64,000 nt of DNA, taken from the NCBI GenBank assembly GCA_905221605.1, contig CAJNDS010000358.1, positions 498,501-562,500 of the forward strand. The letters are read 5' to 3'. The DNA comes from Symbiodinium natans. Its lineage: Eukaryota > Sar > Dinophyceae > Suessiales > Symbiodiniaceae. Below are positions 1 through 12,700 of the stretch, piece after piece. Position numbers and translations under genes: made by a program. Positions within the stretch are counted from its first letter, which is position 1. Each line of letters starts with the position of its first letter. The notes below the pieces were generated by a model, which ran no database searches, was not told the DNA's origin, and saw nothing but the letters and a program-made list of their open reading frames with translations.

Positions 1-699
1 CCTAAACCCTAAAGGGCTTAGGAGCCATCACCACTCTTCAGGTTTCGACGGTCCCTGAGTATGGCCCCGTGCCTTCTTTAAAAAGGCGGGCCCATGGCCG
101 GACAATGGGCCGTGCATAGCTTGACTGACGCCTCAGTGGAAGGGAACTCAGGCATTCCTGACATCGGTGAGAACGGAGGGGTGGGCTACCACTATGGTAA
201 GACCGCCGACGGGCGGCCAGCGGCAGTCTGTCCAAGGCAAGTTGATCAGGCATCGATCAAATTGCAGGCACTACTTTAAGGACAAGCTGCTCTCGGATCT
301 AAACCCTAAACCCTAAACCCTAAACCCTAAACCCTAAACCGTCAGGGCAGTCGCCAGGCCGGGCATCATTGCACTCAAAGGCCTGACCTTGCGCGGTCGG
401 AGCTTGGCCGACCTTGGGGTTCGTAGGGTATAGAAGGGGTTTAGGGTTTAGGGTTTAGGGTTTAGGGTTAAAAGGGTTAAGAGGGTTCCCCTAAGAAGGG
501 CCCAGAACATGGGCCCTCAACCCCAAACCCCAAAAATCCTCAACCCCAAAACCCTAAACCCCAAAACCCCAAACCCTAAATTCCCTAAACCCTTCTCCCC
601 AAACCCTGAAGCCCTAAACCCTAAACCCTAAACCCTAAACCCTAAACCCTAAACCCTAAACCCTAAACCCTAAACCCTGGACCCTCACCACTTCCCCAG
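1..699. repeat. Repeat-dominated start of window, no gene assigned
   Basis: Telomere-like tracts lie at 301-340, 438-470 and 500-678. Two non-repeat patches (40-300 and 341-430) have short open frames on both strands but no motif I recognise, so I assign no gene. Either patch could hold a short upstream exon of the TPR gene. Confidence 0.6.
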
Positions 700-750
700 G
701 TGAAAGAGTCGCTAGTTCTTGCCGGCGAGCTCAACGACACGCGGGAGCAG
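700..750 (+). CDS. TPR exon 1 (helix B piece)
   Basis: Follows a CCCTAAA tract and an ACTTCCCCAG acceptor. Phase 0, reads VKESLVLAGELNDTREQ, a TPR helix-B pattern (ESL.LA.EL.D). A GC donor (GCAGATC) would join it in phase to the exon at 1144. Confidence 0.55.
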
Positions 751-3700
751 GCAGATCTTCTTTTCCCCAAATAGGTGGTCATAGAATTGAGAATATACTA
801 GTAGCTTAAGAACCTCCCCCCCCCCCAAAAAAAAAAACAAAGAAAGAAAATCAAGACATAGTTCTTCCTGATAAGGGTAGTCTAGTATGTTTTGTGTATG
901 TTTTCATGTTTCGAGGGTTCGTAAGCAAATAGTAGGAGTAGGAGCAGTCTTAATTATCAAATTCGCAATAACAACAGTTTTTCATATTAGTAATAACATG
1001 GATTGGGGAAGGGTGTTTACAAGTAGAACTTCTTACCAAAGCCTCCCCCAGCCCGGCCGAAACGCTGAACCCTAAGCTACTATTTGCTTAAGAATCCCAT
1101 CCCTCACTAACAGATAATTAGTCCCTCCACTTCCATGCCGCAGGCGAAGTGCCTCGCCCAGCTCTGCCGCATGCACCTCCTGTCCCGGCAGTGCCCTCGC
1201 CCGAAGCGACAAAGCTTAAGAGGGTTTAGGGTTTAGGGTTTAGGGCTTATTCCCCAAAATGACCCATTGCCATATATCACCCCTTTATATACCTCATACA
1301 GAAATAACCCTTAGATGACCCCTAAGGTCCCTTAGTAGGGTCCCTCCTTTAGTCCCTTGAAAAGCCCTCTTCACAAGCTCTCGGCTGAGAGCTATCTGGT
1401 TCTATGGTTTAGAGGTGTTCAGGGTTTCGGGTTTTGGGTAGGGTTTGAAGTCTAGGGTTCAGGGTGTTCAGGATGTAGGGTTTGGGGCTGAGGGTCCCTA
1501 AACCCTAAATCCCAAACCTTAAGACCCTAAAGCTTGGGGTTTAGGTTGGTTTTGGGTTTTCGGTGTCGGGCTGAGAGGCTTTTTTAGGGGAATTTCCTGG
1601 TTTCAACTTGGGTGTGTGAGTGGGGTTTTGGGTTTAGGGTTTAGGGTTAAGCGTTAAGGGTTTCGGGTTTAGGGTTTAGGGTTGGGGGCCCGAAACCATA
1701 AACCCTAAACCTGACGCAGCAGCCTCATCCCTAAACCCTATACCCCAAACCCTAAGCCCTACATGTTTAGGGCCTTTTAGCGGTTTTTCAAGCTTAAGGT
1801 TGCTTTAACCACATGAAGCGCTTCAGTCTGCGAGGTACAAGGAAGCCATCGAGCCGGGTTCTCAGAAATATCCCATCGCGGACAAGCGGTCTAGGGTGCA
1901 GGGTTCCAAGCCCTAAATTGGCCCTAAATCCTATGAACACTACAAAAGGTTTAGGGTTTAGGGCTTGGGGTTCTAGCAGTTTGGGTTTTCTTAAGGTTGA
2001 AAATCGTGAATTTGGCTGCGACGGTGGCTCAGGGATTGGGGGATTGGGGGATCGGAATTGGTGTTTCTGCTGTGCTTTGGTAAACCCGAAACCCTAAACC
2101 CTAAACCCTAAACCCTAAGCCCTAAACCCTAAACCCACGGGCAGGTTCGCGGAGGAAGCGCAGGTGGTCTTCCAGAAGAGCCAGGACAAGTGTGGCGAGG
2201 CCCTGGAAGTTTAGGTTTTAGGGGCTTTAGGGGTTTTAGGGGTTTTCGGGGTTTTAGGGGTTTTAGGGGTTTTAGGGGTTTTAGGGGTTTTAGGGGTTTT
2301 AGGGGTTTTAGGGGTTTTAGGGGTTTTAGGGGTTTTAGGGGTTTAGGGTTCGGGCTTCAGGGTTTAGGGTTTAGGGGTTTAGGGGTTTTCGGGGTGTGAG
2401 GGTCCTAAGGGGGTTTAGGGCTTTTGGGGGTTTTCGGGGTCTTAATTGGGGCTTTTTAATTTTAACGCTACGCGACCCGCCTCGGCCCGGCCCAGCGCAT
2501 CCGTGTGAGCATGGTGATTCCGCAGCGCCCAAGTCGCTGGACCCCAAGCAATAAGGGTTGGGTTGAGGGTTGAGGGTTGAGGGTTGAGGGTTCCGGGTTT
2601 ATGGTTTATGGTTTGGGGTTTGGGGTTGAGGGTTAGTTTAGGGCTCAAGGTTCACGCTTTGGGGTTGAGGGTTTTTTTGGGTTTAGGGTCCGGCTTGGAG
2701 GTTTAAGGGGTCGTAGGGTTGAAGGGGGGGGGGGGGGGGGGGGGGGGTGGGGGGGGGGGGGGGGTGGGGGGGGGGGGGGGTGGGGGGGGGGGGGGTGGGG
2801 GGGGGTGGGGGGGGGGGGGGGGGGGGGGGGTAGGGGTGGGGGGGGTGGGGGGGGGGGAGACGAAAGAGGGGGGACTTGCACGGCCCTGCTGGGAGGGGCT
2901 TCAACTGCCTCTGGTCCTGGCGAACCGTCCGCTTGCGGACCCCGGTTTCCCACAAGGGCTACCCATAAAAAGGGGTCCGAAAAAGGGCTTTGGGTGTGGG
3001 GGGATTTGGAGGGGGGTGCCTGTTCTGACAACCTATACACCTCCGGCCCGAGGCCTCGGCGGATTGGGGCTTTTGGGGTTTTAGGCTTTTAGGGGGCTTT
3101 TAGTTCGGGCTTTTAGGGGTTTTGGGGCTTTTAGAGGTTTTAGGGCTTTTAGAGGGCTATTAATTAGGGTTGTTTTTGGACAAGTGTAGCGAGGCCCCAA
3201 GGCGCCAATGGGGGAGGTTAGGGTTTAGGGTCTAGGGTTTAGGGGTTGTAGGGTTTAGGGTTTAGGGGTTGTAGGGTTTAGGGTTTAGGGTTTAGGGGTT
3301 GTAGGGTTTAGGGTTTAGGGGTTGTAGGGTTGTAGGGTTTAGGGTTTAGGGGTTGTAGGGTTTAGGGTTTTACGGTTTTGGGGTTTACCGTTTTTTGGGG
3401 TTTTTGGTTTTTCGGGTGTTAGGGCAGGCGGACGGTTGACAGACATCATCCTCAACGGTGAGAGGCTGTGGCCTGCCGCTGAAGCAGACCTGCGGCTCAA
3501 GTCGATGATCGACAGGTCTAGGCATGCAAGCATTGCCGCTGCAACATTGGCTCAGGCAGACAGGGAGGCAAGCTGTTGAGAGCGACAGCCCTCTACATCG
3601 AGGACGAGGTCAGGTCCATTGACTTCGCATGGATCAGACCGGCCACCGGCAGCTTCCCTAGGCTGCTCGATGATCGTCCTGAGCTTGGCGCCAGCTATGA

Positions 3701-6700
3701 CGCCAGGATGTCAGATCTCGACGCCGAGAGGCTGACGAGATAGGGTTTTGGGGTTTCAGGGTTTGCAGGGTTTTAGGGCCCTAAACCCTAAACCCTAAAC
3801 CCTAAACCCTAAACCCATAAGGTCTGCTTGGGTTGCAAGGCCTTTGAGAAGTAGGAAGCCGGCCTCTCCCTGCAGGGCATGCCCCCAGCCCTTGGCTGGA
3901 TTAGGGGCTGAGCATCTAGGAAGATGATTGTCGGATTGATACCACAGACAATTTCTATTTATTTTGTCTTGAGGGTTTAGGGTTTAGGGTTTAGGGTTAG
4001 GGTTTAGGGTTTAGGGTTTAGGGTTTAGGGTTTAGGGTTTAGGGTTTAGGGTTTATGATGGGAGTTGGTTGCCTTATATCCCCCCCGAGATGCACCCTTC
4101 AGGGAATTCTAGAGGGTCAGAACCAGCAAGTTTCAGGTTTGGACTTTTCAGGGCAGTTGTTGTGCAGAGGACCAAGCCAAGACGCCAACGCCCCTGCTTG
4201 TGGCATGTTAGGGGTTCATAGTTTAGGGTTTAGGGTTTAGGGTTATAAGGGGCTGCGGGGCTTTGGGGGGTGTTAGGTTCAGAGTCTGACTTTTTGAAAT
4301 TTTTTTCGGGCCGAGGGAGCCCTCAGATTTTGGGCCTGTAGGGCTCTGCAGTTGAGGCGCGAGACCGTACTCGGATGTTCATGGCTAGTCCCCAAACCCC
4401 AAACCCCAAACCCTGAACCCTGAACCCTAAACCCGAACCCTAAACCCTAAGTTCTAAACCCTAAACCCTAAACCCTACTTCTAGGTACCCATGAACCTCC
4501 AAGTGCCCTGCTCCCAGGGCGTGACGCTGCTCAACAAGGCTTCGGCCCACATGGGCCTCGGCGAGATCGATGTGGCCCGTGCCTGAGATTTGAGGGTTTA
4601 GGGTTTAGGGTTTAGGGCTTAGGGTTTAGGGTTTTGGGTTTAGGGTTCAGGGTTTAGGGTTCAGGGTTTAGGGTTTAGGGTTTCGGGCTTAGGGTTCAGG
4701 GTTCAGGGTTCAGGGTTTAGGGTTTAGGCTAGGTTCGTGGCGGTGGAGCCGCTTGGGAGGCATTCTGGGGTTGCCGTGCAGTATTCACTGGTGGTATCAG
4801 TTGACAAAGCAAGCACTGAAGCACAAGGAAGAGCAAGAACAGAACTACATACAGCTCACGCCAGCGACCATCAGTTCCCTAAACCCTAAACCCTAAACCC
4901 TAAACCCTAAACCCTAAACCCTAAACCCTAAACCCGAAACCCTAAACCCTAAACCCTAAACCCTAAACCCTAAACCCTAAACCCTAAACCCTAACCCCTA
5001 ACCCCTAAACCCTAAACCCTAAGCCCTAAACCCTAAACCCTAAACTCAGCCTGGCCACCCTGGCATCCTGATTGTCGCTCCGTTTCAGTTGGAAGAAGAG
5101 CTAAAAATCTGCACCGCCGACGACCTCGCCTCCGGCCTCGCGACAACTGCTACGTGAGGGTTTAGGGTTTAGGGTTTAGGGTTTTGGTTTAGTGTTTAGG
5201 GTTTTAGTGTTTATGGCGAGTCTTCGGATGACCGTTTAACATGGAGTATGTAGGTGTTTTTTGTTTATGCTCTTGTGTTTTGTGTTTTTTCTCTTCTGTT
5301 GCTCGCGAGTGTACATATATATATATATACATACACGTATATGGGTGCTTGTCCTTGTGGGTGCTACCATGCAATATAATCGCAATGTCCTGCCGACACA
5401 CCTGCCCTTGTCGAAGCGGACTTTGACACTTCTTCGGGACGAAGCGTTCCTTTCTGGGGGGGGGGGGGGGGGGGCGTGCCTAAACCACAAACCCCCCCGG
5501 AACAACCAAAACGTAAAATCTAGCCAGGCCCGAGCCAACCTCACTGAGCAGTAAGCCTTAGACCACCCTAAACCTTAAGCTCTCAACCCTAAACCCTAAA
5601 CCTTAAGCTCCCAACCCTAAACCCTAAACCCTAAACCTTAAGCTCTCAACCCTAAACCCTAAACCCTATGAAGCCCATGAAGGGCTTTGTTTTCAGCATC
5701 CTACCCCGAGGCTCTGCAGGTGGCCGAGGATGCCTTGGCCATGTTTCTCCAGGACGTCGTGAGGGTTTAGGGTTTAGGGTTTAGAGTTTAGGGTTTAGGG
5801 TTTAGGGTTTAGGGTTCAGGGTTTAGGGTTTAGGGTTTAGGGTTTAGGGTTTGGGGTGTATGTTCCGCCTGTCTTTCCTTAGCCAGCAGAAGAACTTTAA
5901 ACGTTTGTGGTTTCCTGGTTTTGTCGGAAGAGTAAATTTAAGCCCTGTCATCCCGCGACTGTTTCGAGAAGCTACTCCCTAAACCCTAAGCCCTAAACCC
6001 TAAACCCTAAACTTTTCGTGGAGCCTTCTGGCCTTCTGGGAACGAATCCTCTAAGGGCGTGGAGTCCAACCACTATAGGGTTCTTAAGGGAGGGGGGTTT
6101 AGGGTTTGGAGTTTGGGATTTAGTGTTAAGGGTTTGGGGTTTCAAAAGGGGGGTTCATTAGGTAACCCAAGGTTCCCTAATACGCCCCACTACTCCCCAA
6201 GGCTCCCTAAGCTTCCCGAAGGTTCCCGAGGTACCTACCCCCCGGTGAACCCCGCTCCCTTAAGAACCCTATAAAACCGGCCACCCCGGGGGAATGAGTC
6301 TGTCAGCAGGCCACTTCAGGAGTTAGGGTTGAGGGTTTAGGGTCAAGGGCTGAGGGTTTAGGGATTTAGGGCTGAGGGTTTAGGGTTTCGAGGCAGAGGG
6401 CTTGGGGAATTGGATGGTGTAGGTTTTGGTCATAAGGTTTGGTTTTGGGCTTCATAGGGCTCACTGGGCAAGCACCACGATATGTTGCTTCTTCGTGGCC
6501 AGGAGGAGGACAAGAGGCAGGAAGCGACTGCCCACCACTTCCTCTACGAGATCCACACGCCGCCCAGAAGAAGAAGCCTGAATCCGCGAGCCCCCTCGAC
6601 AGTTTCGTTTAAGAAGTTGGCAACCGCAGGGTTTAGGGTTTAGGGTTTAGGGTGTAGGGTTTAGGGTTTAGGGGTCAGGATAGACTAAGACTAGGACCCA

Positions 6701-9700
6701 GACTAGGCCATTTTTCCCTTGTTGCAGGGTGTAGGTCCCCTTATAGGCACCTTAAAACCAACAAGGGTGCCCTGTTTTCTTCCTAGGTTACTTTTGGGTC
6801 GTCCCAAACCCTAAGCCCTGAACCATGTTTACCCCCAGGTTTCTCTTAGGTCTGCTTCAGGGCATATATAGGTTGTCGCCCTAAACCCTAAACCCTCACC
6901 CTGTTCATTCCCAGGTTACTCTTAGGTCCGGTAAAGGGCAAAAGGGGCTTAGTAGTAGAGTCGGTAACCTTTAACCTTTTTGGGTTCATACATTCCCCTT
7001 ATAATCCCAAAGGTTAACCTTTAAAACCCCTAGGTACTGGACAACTAAGGGGGTGCCCACCATAGCCATTGAACTCCTTTCTCCACGGAAGCCCTGGGTC
7101 CTTGAGCCCTAGAGACCCCAAAAAAGAAGCTGAAGTATTGCCAATTCCTCGGCCCTTTTGGGATTAGGGTTTAGGGTTGAGGGTTGAGGGTTGAGGGTTG
7201 AGGGTTCAGGGTTCAGGGTTTAGGGTTTAGGGTTTGGGGGTACATGTTCCCTTCTCTCATTTCACCGATGGAAGAACTTGAAACTTTTTGGGGGGTTTTG
7301 CTGGTTCTGGGTAGCCCAGTTGTGCCCTTTGCCCTTCTTTTTTGGTGCTGGGTTCCCTACTTTCTGAAAAGGGTGCCCTGATTATGATATGGGGGTTTAC
7401 GATAACAAGGGACCCCTAAAATAGACCTCCAAATAGTAGGAATCCCTCATGAAGGACCCCAATCAGGTACCTCCAAAGTCGTAAACCCCCACATGGGTAA
7501 TTCCCAAAATAGGGGACCCCCTATGAGACCCCCAACGACTGCAATCCTTATTCTAGAAACCCTTACTGGTACAAGGGTACCCCTGTTTGTCGAAAACCCC
7601 CATCTGGTTACTGGCTTAAGGGCAGGGGGTTCATGGGGGTAGGTGCCTAGGGAACATTAGGGAAGCTGAGGGAGCCTTAGGGAGTAGTGGGGAGTATTAG
7701 AGGACTGCCGGGTGGAGTTCGGGCACAGGGTTGAAAGTTTAGGGTTTAGGGTTTCGGATTTAAGGTATAGGTGGCCCCCTCCCGTGACTTCTTGCAGAAC
7801 CTGAAGGCCACACCGAGAACTGTTGGCCGAAAAAGGGCCACGCAGCCTTGCAGTTGGCTGCCGCCTTGAAGTTCCACTTGGGAAGAACCGAAAGGACCCT
7901 GGCGACCCCGATTCTGCCCTTCCTGCCAAGCTCACGCAGGCCATGGACCATCTTTCTCGGTAGAGCAGGGCCAGAAGCCAGAGCCGCTTGGCCTGGAGGA
8001 CAGCTACAAATCTGAGACACAACCTTCTGAACGGTTGGCTGGCAGACGGAGGCAGGTGCAGCAAGCACGGCAAGACAGCCTCACTTCAGTTCAGAAGTGC
8101 CCAGAACCACAAGGTCAAGTGGATCGCATGGCAACAGGTCAAGACGAAGTACGGGTAGACCCAAAAGCTTTCGCCCTAAGGGCCCATGTACCTGGTTATT
8201 TTAGACTTGGGCCTAAACCCTAAACCCTAAACCCTAAATCCTAAATCCCCTAAACCCTAAATCCCCTAAACCCTAAACCCAAACATACCTCCTAAAACAG
8301 GGACTGTAGGACCCCAAGCGTATAATCATGAGGTACATGGACCCTTCGGGTCAGGCTCCAGAACCTCCTAAGGCTTTAAGAGATGGGCCGAAACCCTAAA
8401 CCGAAACCCGAAACCCTAAACCCCAAACCCTGAACCCTGAACCCTTTTTCTTTGCTGCGTGCAGTTACCCCCCACATCCGCCAGCCGTTTAAACTCCTGC
8501 CCTCTAAACCCAATCTTTTCCGAGGCCCCAGCAGTTTTTACAGTGCCACCCTAAATCCTGAACGCCAATCCTTCTTATTTGCTCCTATGTATCTGGGTTG
8601 TCCTTTGGGATATTTCTGGGTCTCCCCTCCTTCCTTCTAAGGCGGGAACCTGTTCATAAATATTCTTCAAAGGGTTTACAGCACAACTCAGTTGCAGTCA
8701 CAGTAGCCCTAAACCCTAAACCCTAAACCTGTTTAGCAAGGGACTGATCAGTCCCGTCCGGTTTAGGGTTTAGGGTGTAGGGTTTAGGGTTTGGGGTTTA
8801 GGGTTTAGGGTTTGGGGTTTAGGGTTTGGGGTTTAGGGTTTAGGGTTTAGGGTTTAGGGTCAAATCCCTTTGGCTCTTTTCTCCGAGGCAGGCTGGCAAC
8901 TACGAGGCCTGAATCTGTGGCTCTTGCAGTGGGGTTGGGGTGGGGCAGGGGGCTCAGCAGACGTTGAAGGGCTTAGGGAGGAAGCTTAGGTTGAGGGTTT
9001 AGGGTTTAGGGTTTAGGGTTTGGGGTTTAGGGTTTAGAGTTTAGGGTTTAGGGCAGCTACAAGGTGTCCGATTTCCCCCCCCCCCCCCCCCCCCACCCCT
9101 TTATGGCTGCCAGGCTGCTCTCAGAGAAGCCATCATGGCCAGGTCCGCCACCGATTTTTGGGGGCTTAGGGTTTAGGGTTTAGGGTTTAGGGTTTAGATG
9201 GGTTTAGGGTTTAGGGTTTAGGGTTTAGATGGGTTTAGGGTTTAGGGTTTAGGGTTTAGATGGGTTTAGGTGGGTTTAGGGTTTAGGGTTTAGATGGGTT
9301 TAGGTGGGTTTAGGGTTTAGGGTTTGGGGTTTGGGGTTTGGGGTTTAGGGTTTAGGGTTTAGGGTTTAGAATGGGACCTTCAGGTTCGGCTCCAGATCAA
9401 GTCATATAGGACTCTACCTCGGGCCCCAAGGGTTTTGCCCTTGGGTGTGGGCCATCTTTCAAGCTCCTCTAAGAGAGTCGGGTTTAGGTTTAGGGTTTAG
9501 GGTTTAGGGTTTAGGGTTTAGGGTGTAGGGTGTAGGGTGCAGGGTTTAGGGTTTAGGGTTTAGGGTTTAGGGTTTGGGCAATATTAGGAGTATGAGTATA
9601 GTAACCCTAAGGTTGCACACTTGGGTTTGGCCCTTTTTCAAGATCCCCTAAGATAATATAAAGGCAATACTAGGAGCGTTTTAGGGGTACAACCTGAGGG

Positions 9701-12700
9701 GTACGAGTCTTGATCCCTTCATCAGGGGACTAAGACTCGCACCCCTAAGGTTGTACCCCGGAACGTTTCCCTTAACATGCTCGTAGTAGGTCCTGTATAC
9801 TACCTTAAGCATGTAGTAGGTCCTGTATACTACCTTAAGGGTCCGAAAAACGGGTACCTTAAGGGCCCAAGGTAGAACCCCTCGGCTCCAGGGCAAATTT
9901 GGGTCCCTGCATCAGGGGCTTGTTTTTTGGTGCGAAGAGTGTCCTAGAAGTTATCTTCATGTGGGCCCCCTAAGTTGGATCAGCCCCTACACCCTAAACC
10001 CTAAACCCTAAACCCTAAACCTTAAACCTTAAACCTTAACCCTAAACCCTAAACCCTAAACCAAAGCTTCCCTAAGCCCTTCAATCTAACCTTGCAAAGC
10101 TTAGCAGCCCCTAAATTCCCGAAGCTCCGCAGACGCTAAAGCCAGAAAGCTTGCAGTTTCAGCAGTAGGTGAAACCCCAAAGCTCAGGTTTTACTGCCAT
10201 TTGCTCAAAAACCCCCCCCCCCCCCAAACAAAGAAAATAAAAACTCACAAGTAGAAAAAACAGAACAATGACATTCTTCCTTCTAAGGGAAATACAGGGA
10301 TGATCATCTTCTAGTTTTGTCGGGTTCTTGAGCAAAAAGTTTATGAGGGTTTCAGGGCTTGAGTGCTTGCGCTTGGAATTGCTTACTCTGCAGAAGATGG
10401 GCGCCTTTATGTCGACCTTACGTCCTGTTGGCCTCCGGTACCCTCCGAATTTCGAGCCGGACCCGACGGCGACCCCCTAAATCTTAGAATCTAGACCCTA
10501 AACCCTCAACCCTAAACCCTAGACCCTAAACCATAGACCCTAAACCCTCAACCCTAAACCCTAAACCCTAAATCCTTATCCCCCCCTCCCCTCCCTTTCC
10601 AGAAAACAGAAAGAACACACTCCCAGCTGAGCAGGACGATGTTCCACAAGCTGGGCGACCAAAGGGAGGAGGCCCGAAGATGGTTGGTTAAGGTGTCGGG
10701 TTAAGGGTGTAGGGTGTAGGGTTCAGGGTGTTAGGGTTTAGGGTTTAGGGTTTAGGATTTTAGGGTTAGGGTTTAGGATTTTAGGGTTTAGGGTTGAGGG
10801 TTGAGGGTTTAGGGGTCGGGTCCTTCAGGCAGGGCAGTTCATGGAGGGGTAGGTACCTAGAGGAAGCTTAGGGAGCCTTAGGGAGTCGTTGGGAGTTAGG
10901 GAGTCTCGGATAGCATAGCTCACCTTGAACCCCACTCCCTTAAAGATCCTATACGAGGTAGGTTTCTGGGACCCAGAGTAGGCCTGTTTTTTGTTCTTTT
11001 TTGTGCGCGGAGGGGGGGGGGGTTTAGTCCCCTAGCAAGCCCCTTTAACCACAAAGGCTGCCCTTTCTGTTCCTAGGTGACTCTAGGGTCTAGTGTTTTA
11101 GGGCTCTACTGTTTTTTGAGGCTCTAGTGTTTGAGGTTTTGGGCTTCGAAGGTTAGGGATTCGAAGCTGGGGGGTTGCCCCTCTATGCCCGAATCCCTAA
11201 GGCCCTAAGACCTAAAGGGTTTGGAGCTTTGGCTTGCGAAGCCAGCCAAGGTGATGTTGAACATCCATCATGATAGGTCTGCCACATCTGCCTGGATTCC
11301 CACCCTAAACCCTAAACCCTGAACCCTAAACCCTAAACCCTAAACAGGGTTTAGCCATGCTACAACACACTGCTCTTAAGGCCCGGCAGAGCGCCTTCAA
11401 GCCCTCAGCCCCGAATCCTCAGCCCTAGGGTTTAGGGTTTAGGGTTTAGGGTTTAGGGCTCAGGGTTTAGGGTTAAGGGTTTAGGGCTTAGGGTTTAGGG
11501 TTTAGGGTTAGGGCTTAGAGTTCAACCCTACCCTGGGTTTGCCTACTGGTTCTTAGAAGGGAATGAGGGGAGGAGCCACCCTCAAGGATCCCTCACCAGG
11601 GCATAGATAGGGAGGTACAAGAGCCACTAGGGTTAAGGTGTAGGGCTTGGGGTTTCTGGCTAATTAAACCCTAAACCTGAACCCCCAAACCCCAAACCCC
11701 AAACCCTAATCCCCAAACCCTAATCCCCAAACCCTAAACCCCAAACCCCAAAACCCTGGACCCTAAACCCTAAACCCTAAACCCTGGTTAGGTTATTATT
11801 TTTTTTTTTGGGGGGGGGGGAATCTGAGACCCTAAACCCTGAACCCTAAACCCTAAACTCTAAAGTGCCCAGGCCTCGATGTGCCTGCGCGTCTCTTGCG
11901 CGCACATCCAGGACCCGGCCTCAGTCAGAGCTTCAGGGAGTGTAGGGTTTAGGGTTTAGGGTTTAGGGTTTGGGGTTTGGGGTTTAGGGTTTAGGGTTTG
12001 GGGTTTAGGGTTTAGGGTTTAGGGTTTGGGGTTTCTAGGGTTAAGGGTATAGGGTTTAGGGTTTAGGGTTGGGGTTTAGGGTTTCTAGGGTTTAGGTTTC
12101 GGGTTTAGGGTCTGGGGTGTTTATGGTTTAGGGGTTAGGGTCTAGGGTTAAGGGGTTTGGGGGTTTAGGGTTTCTAGGGTTTGGGGTTTGAGGTTTAGGG
12201 TTTAGGGTTTAGGGGTTTGGGTCTAGGGATAAGGGTTTTTAGGGTTTAGGGTCTAGGGTGTGGGGTTTAGGTGGCTTTAGGGAGTTTAGGGATTGTAGGG
12301 TTTAGGGCGAATAGGGAGTTTCAGGAGTTTAGGGTTTAAGGTTCAGGCGATTTTGGGGTTGATACGGTTTAGGGGTTTATAGGGGTTTCGGGAGTTTCGG
12401 GTTGACGGGTTGCAGGGTGCGTGGCCAGATAGGACATTGGGATGTTTCATATTTCAGTTTTGGGGTTTAAGGGGTCGGAGTAATTAAGGAGCATGTTTTA
12501 GAGGTTTTAAAGGCACAACCCAAAAGAAGACTACAACCGCTTAGATTTAGGGCTTGGCGTCCCTAAATCCTACACCCTTAAGGAAAAAGGTTTTAGGGTC
12601 TACGCACTAAACCCGCTAAACCAAGCAATGCTCACTCAGAGAAGTGTAAGTGTGAACCTGTCCCAAGTCCCCACCAAGTGTTTTGGGGGTTGGGGCCCCA

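Noticed and set aside
2645-3092. Gly-rich (+) and Pro-rich (-) open frames
   Set aside because: They are the poly-G tract read in several frames; no real protein signal.
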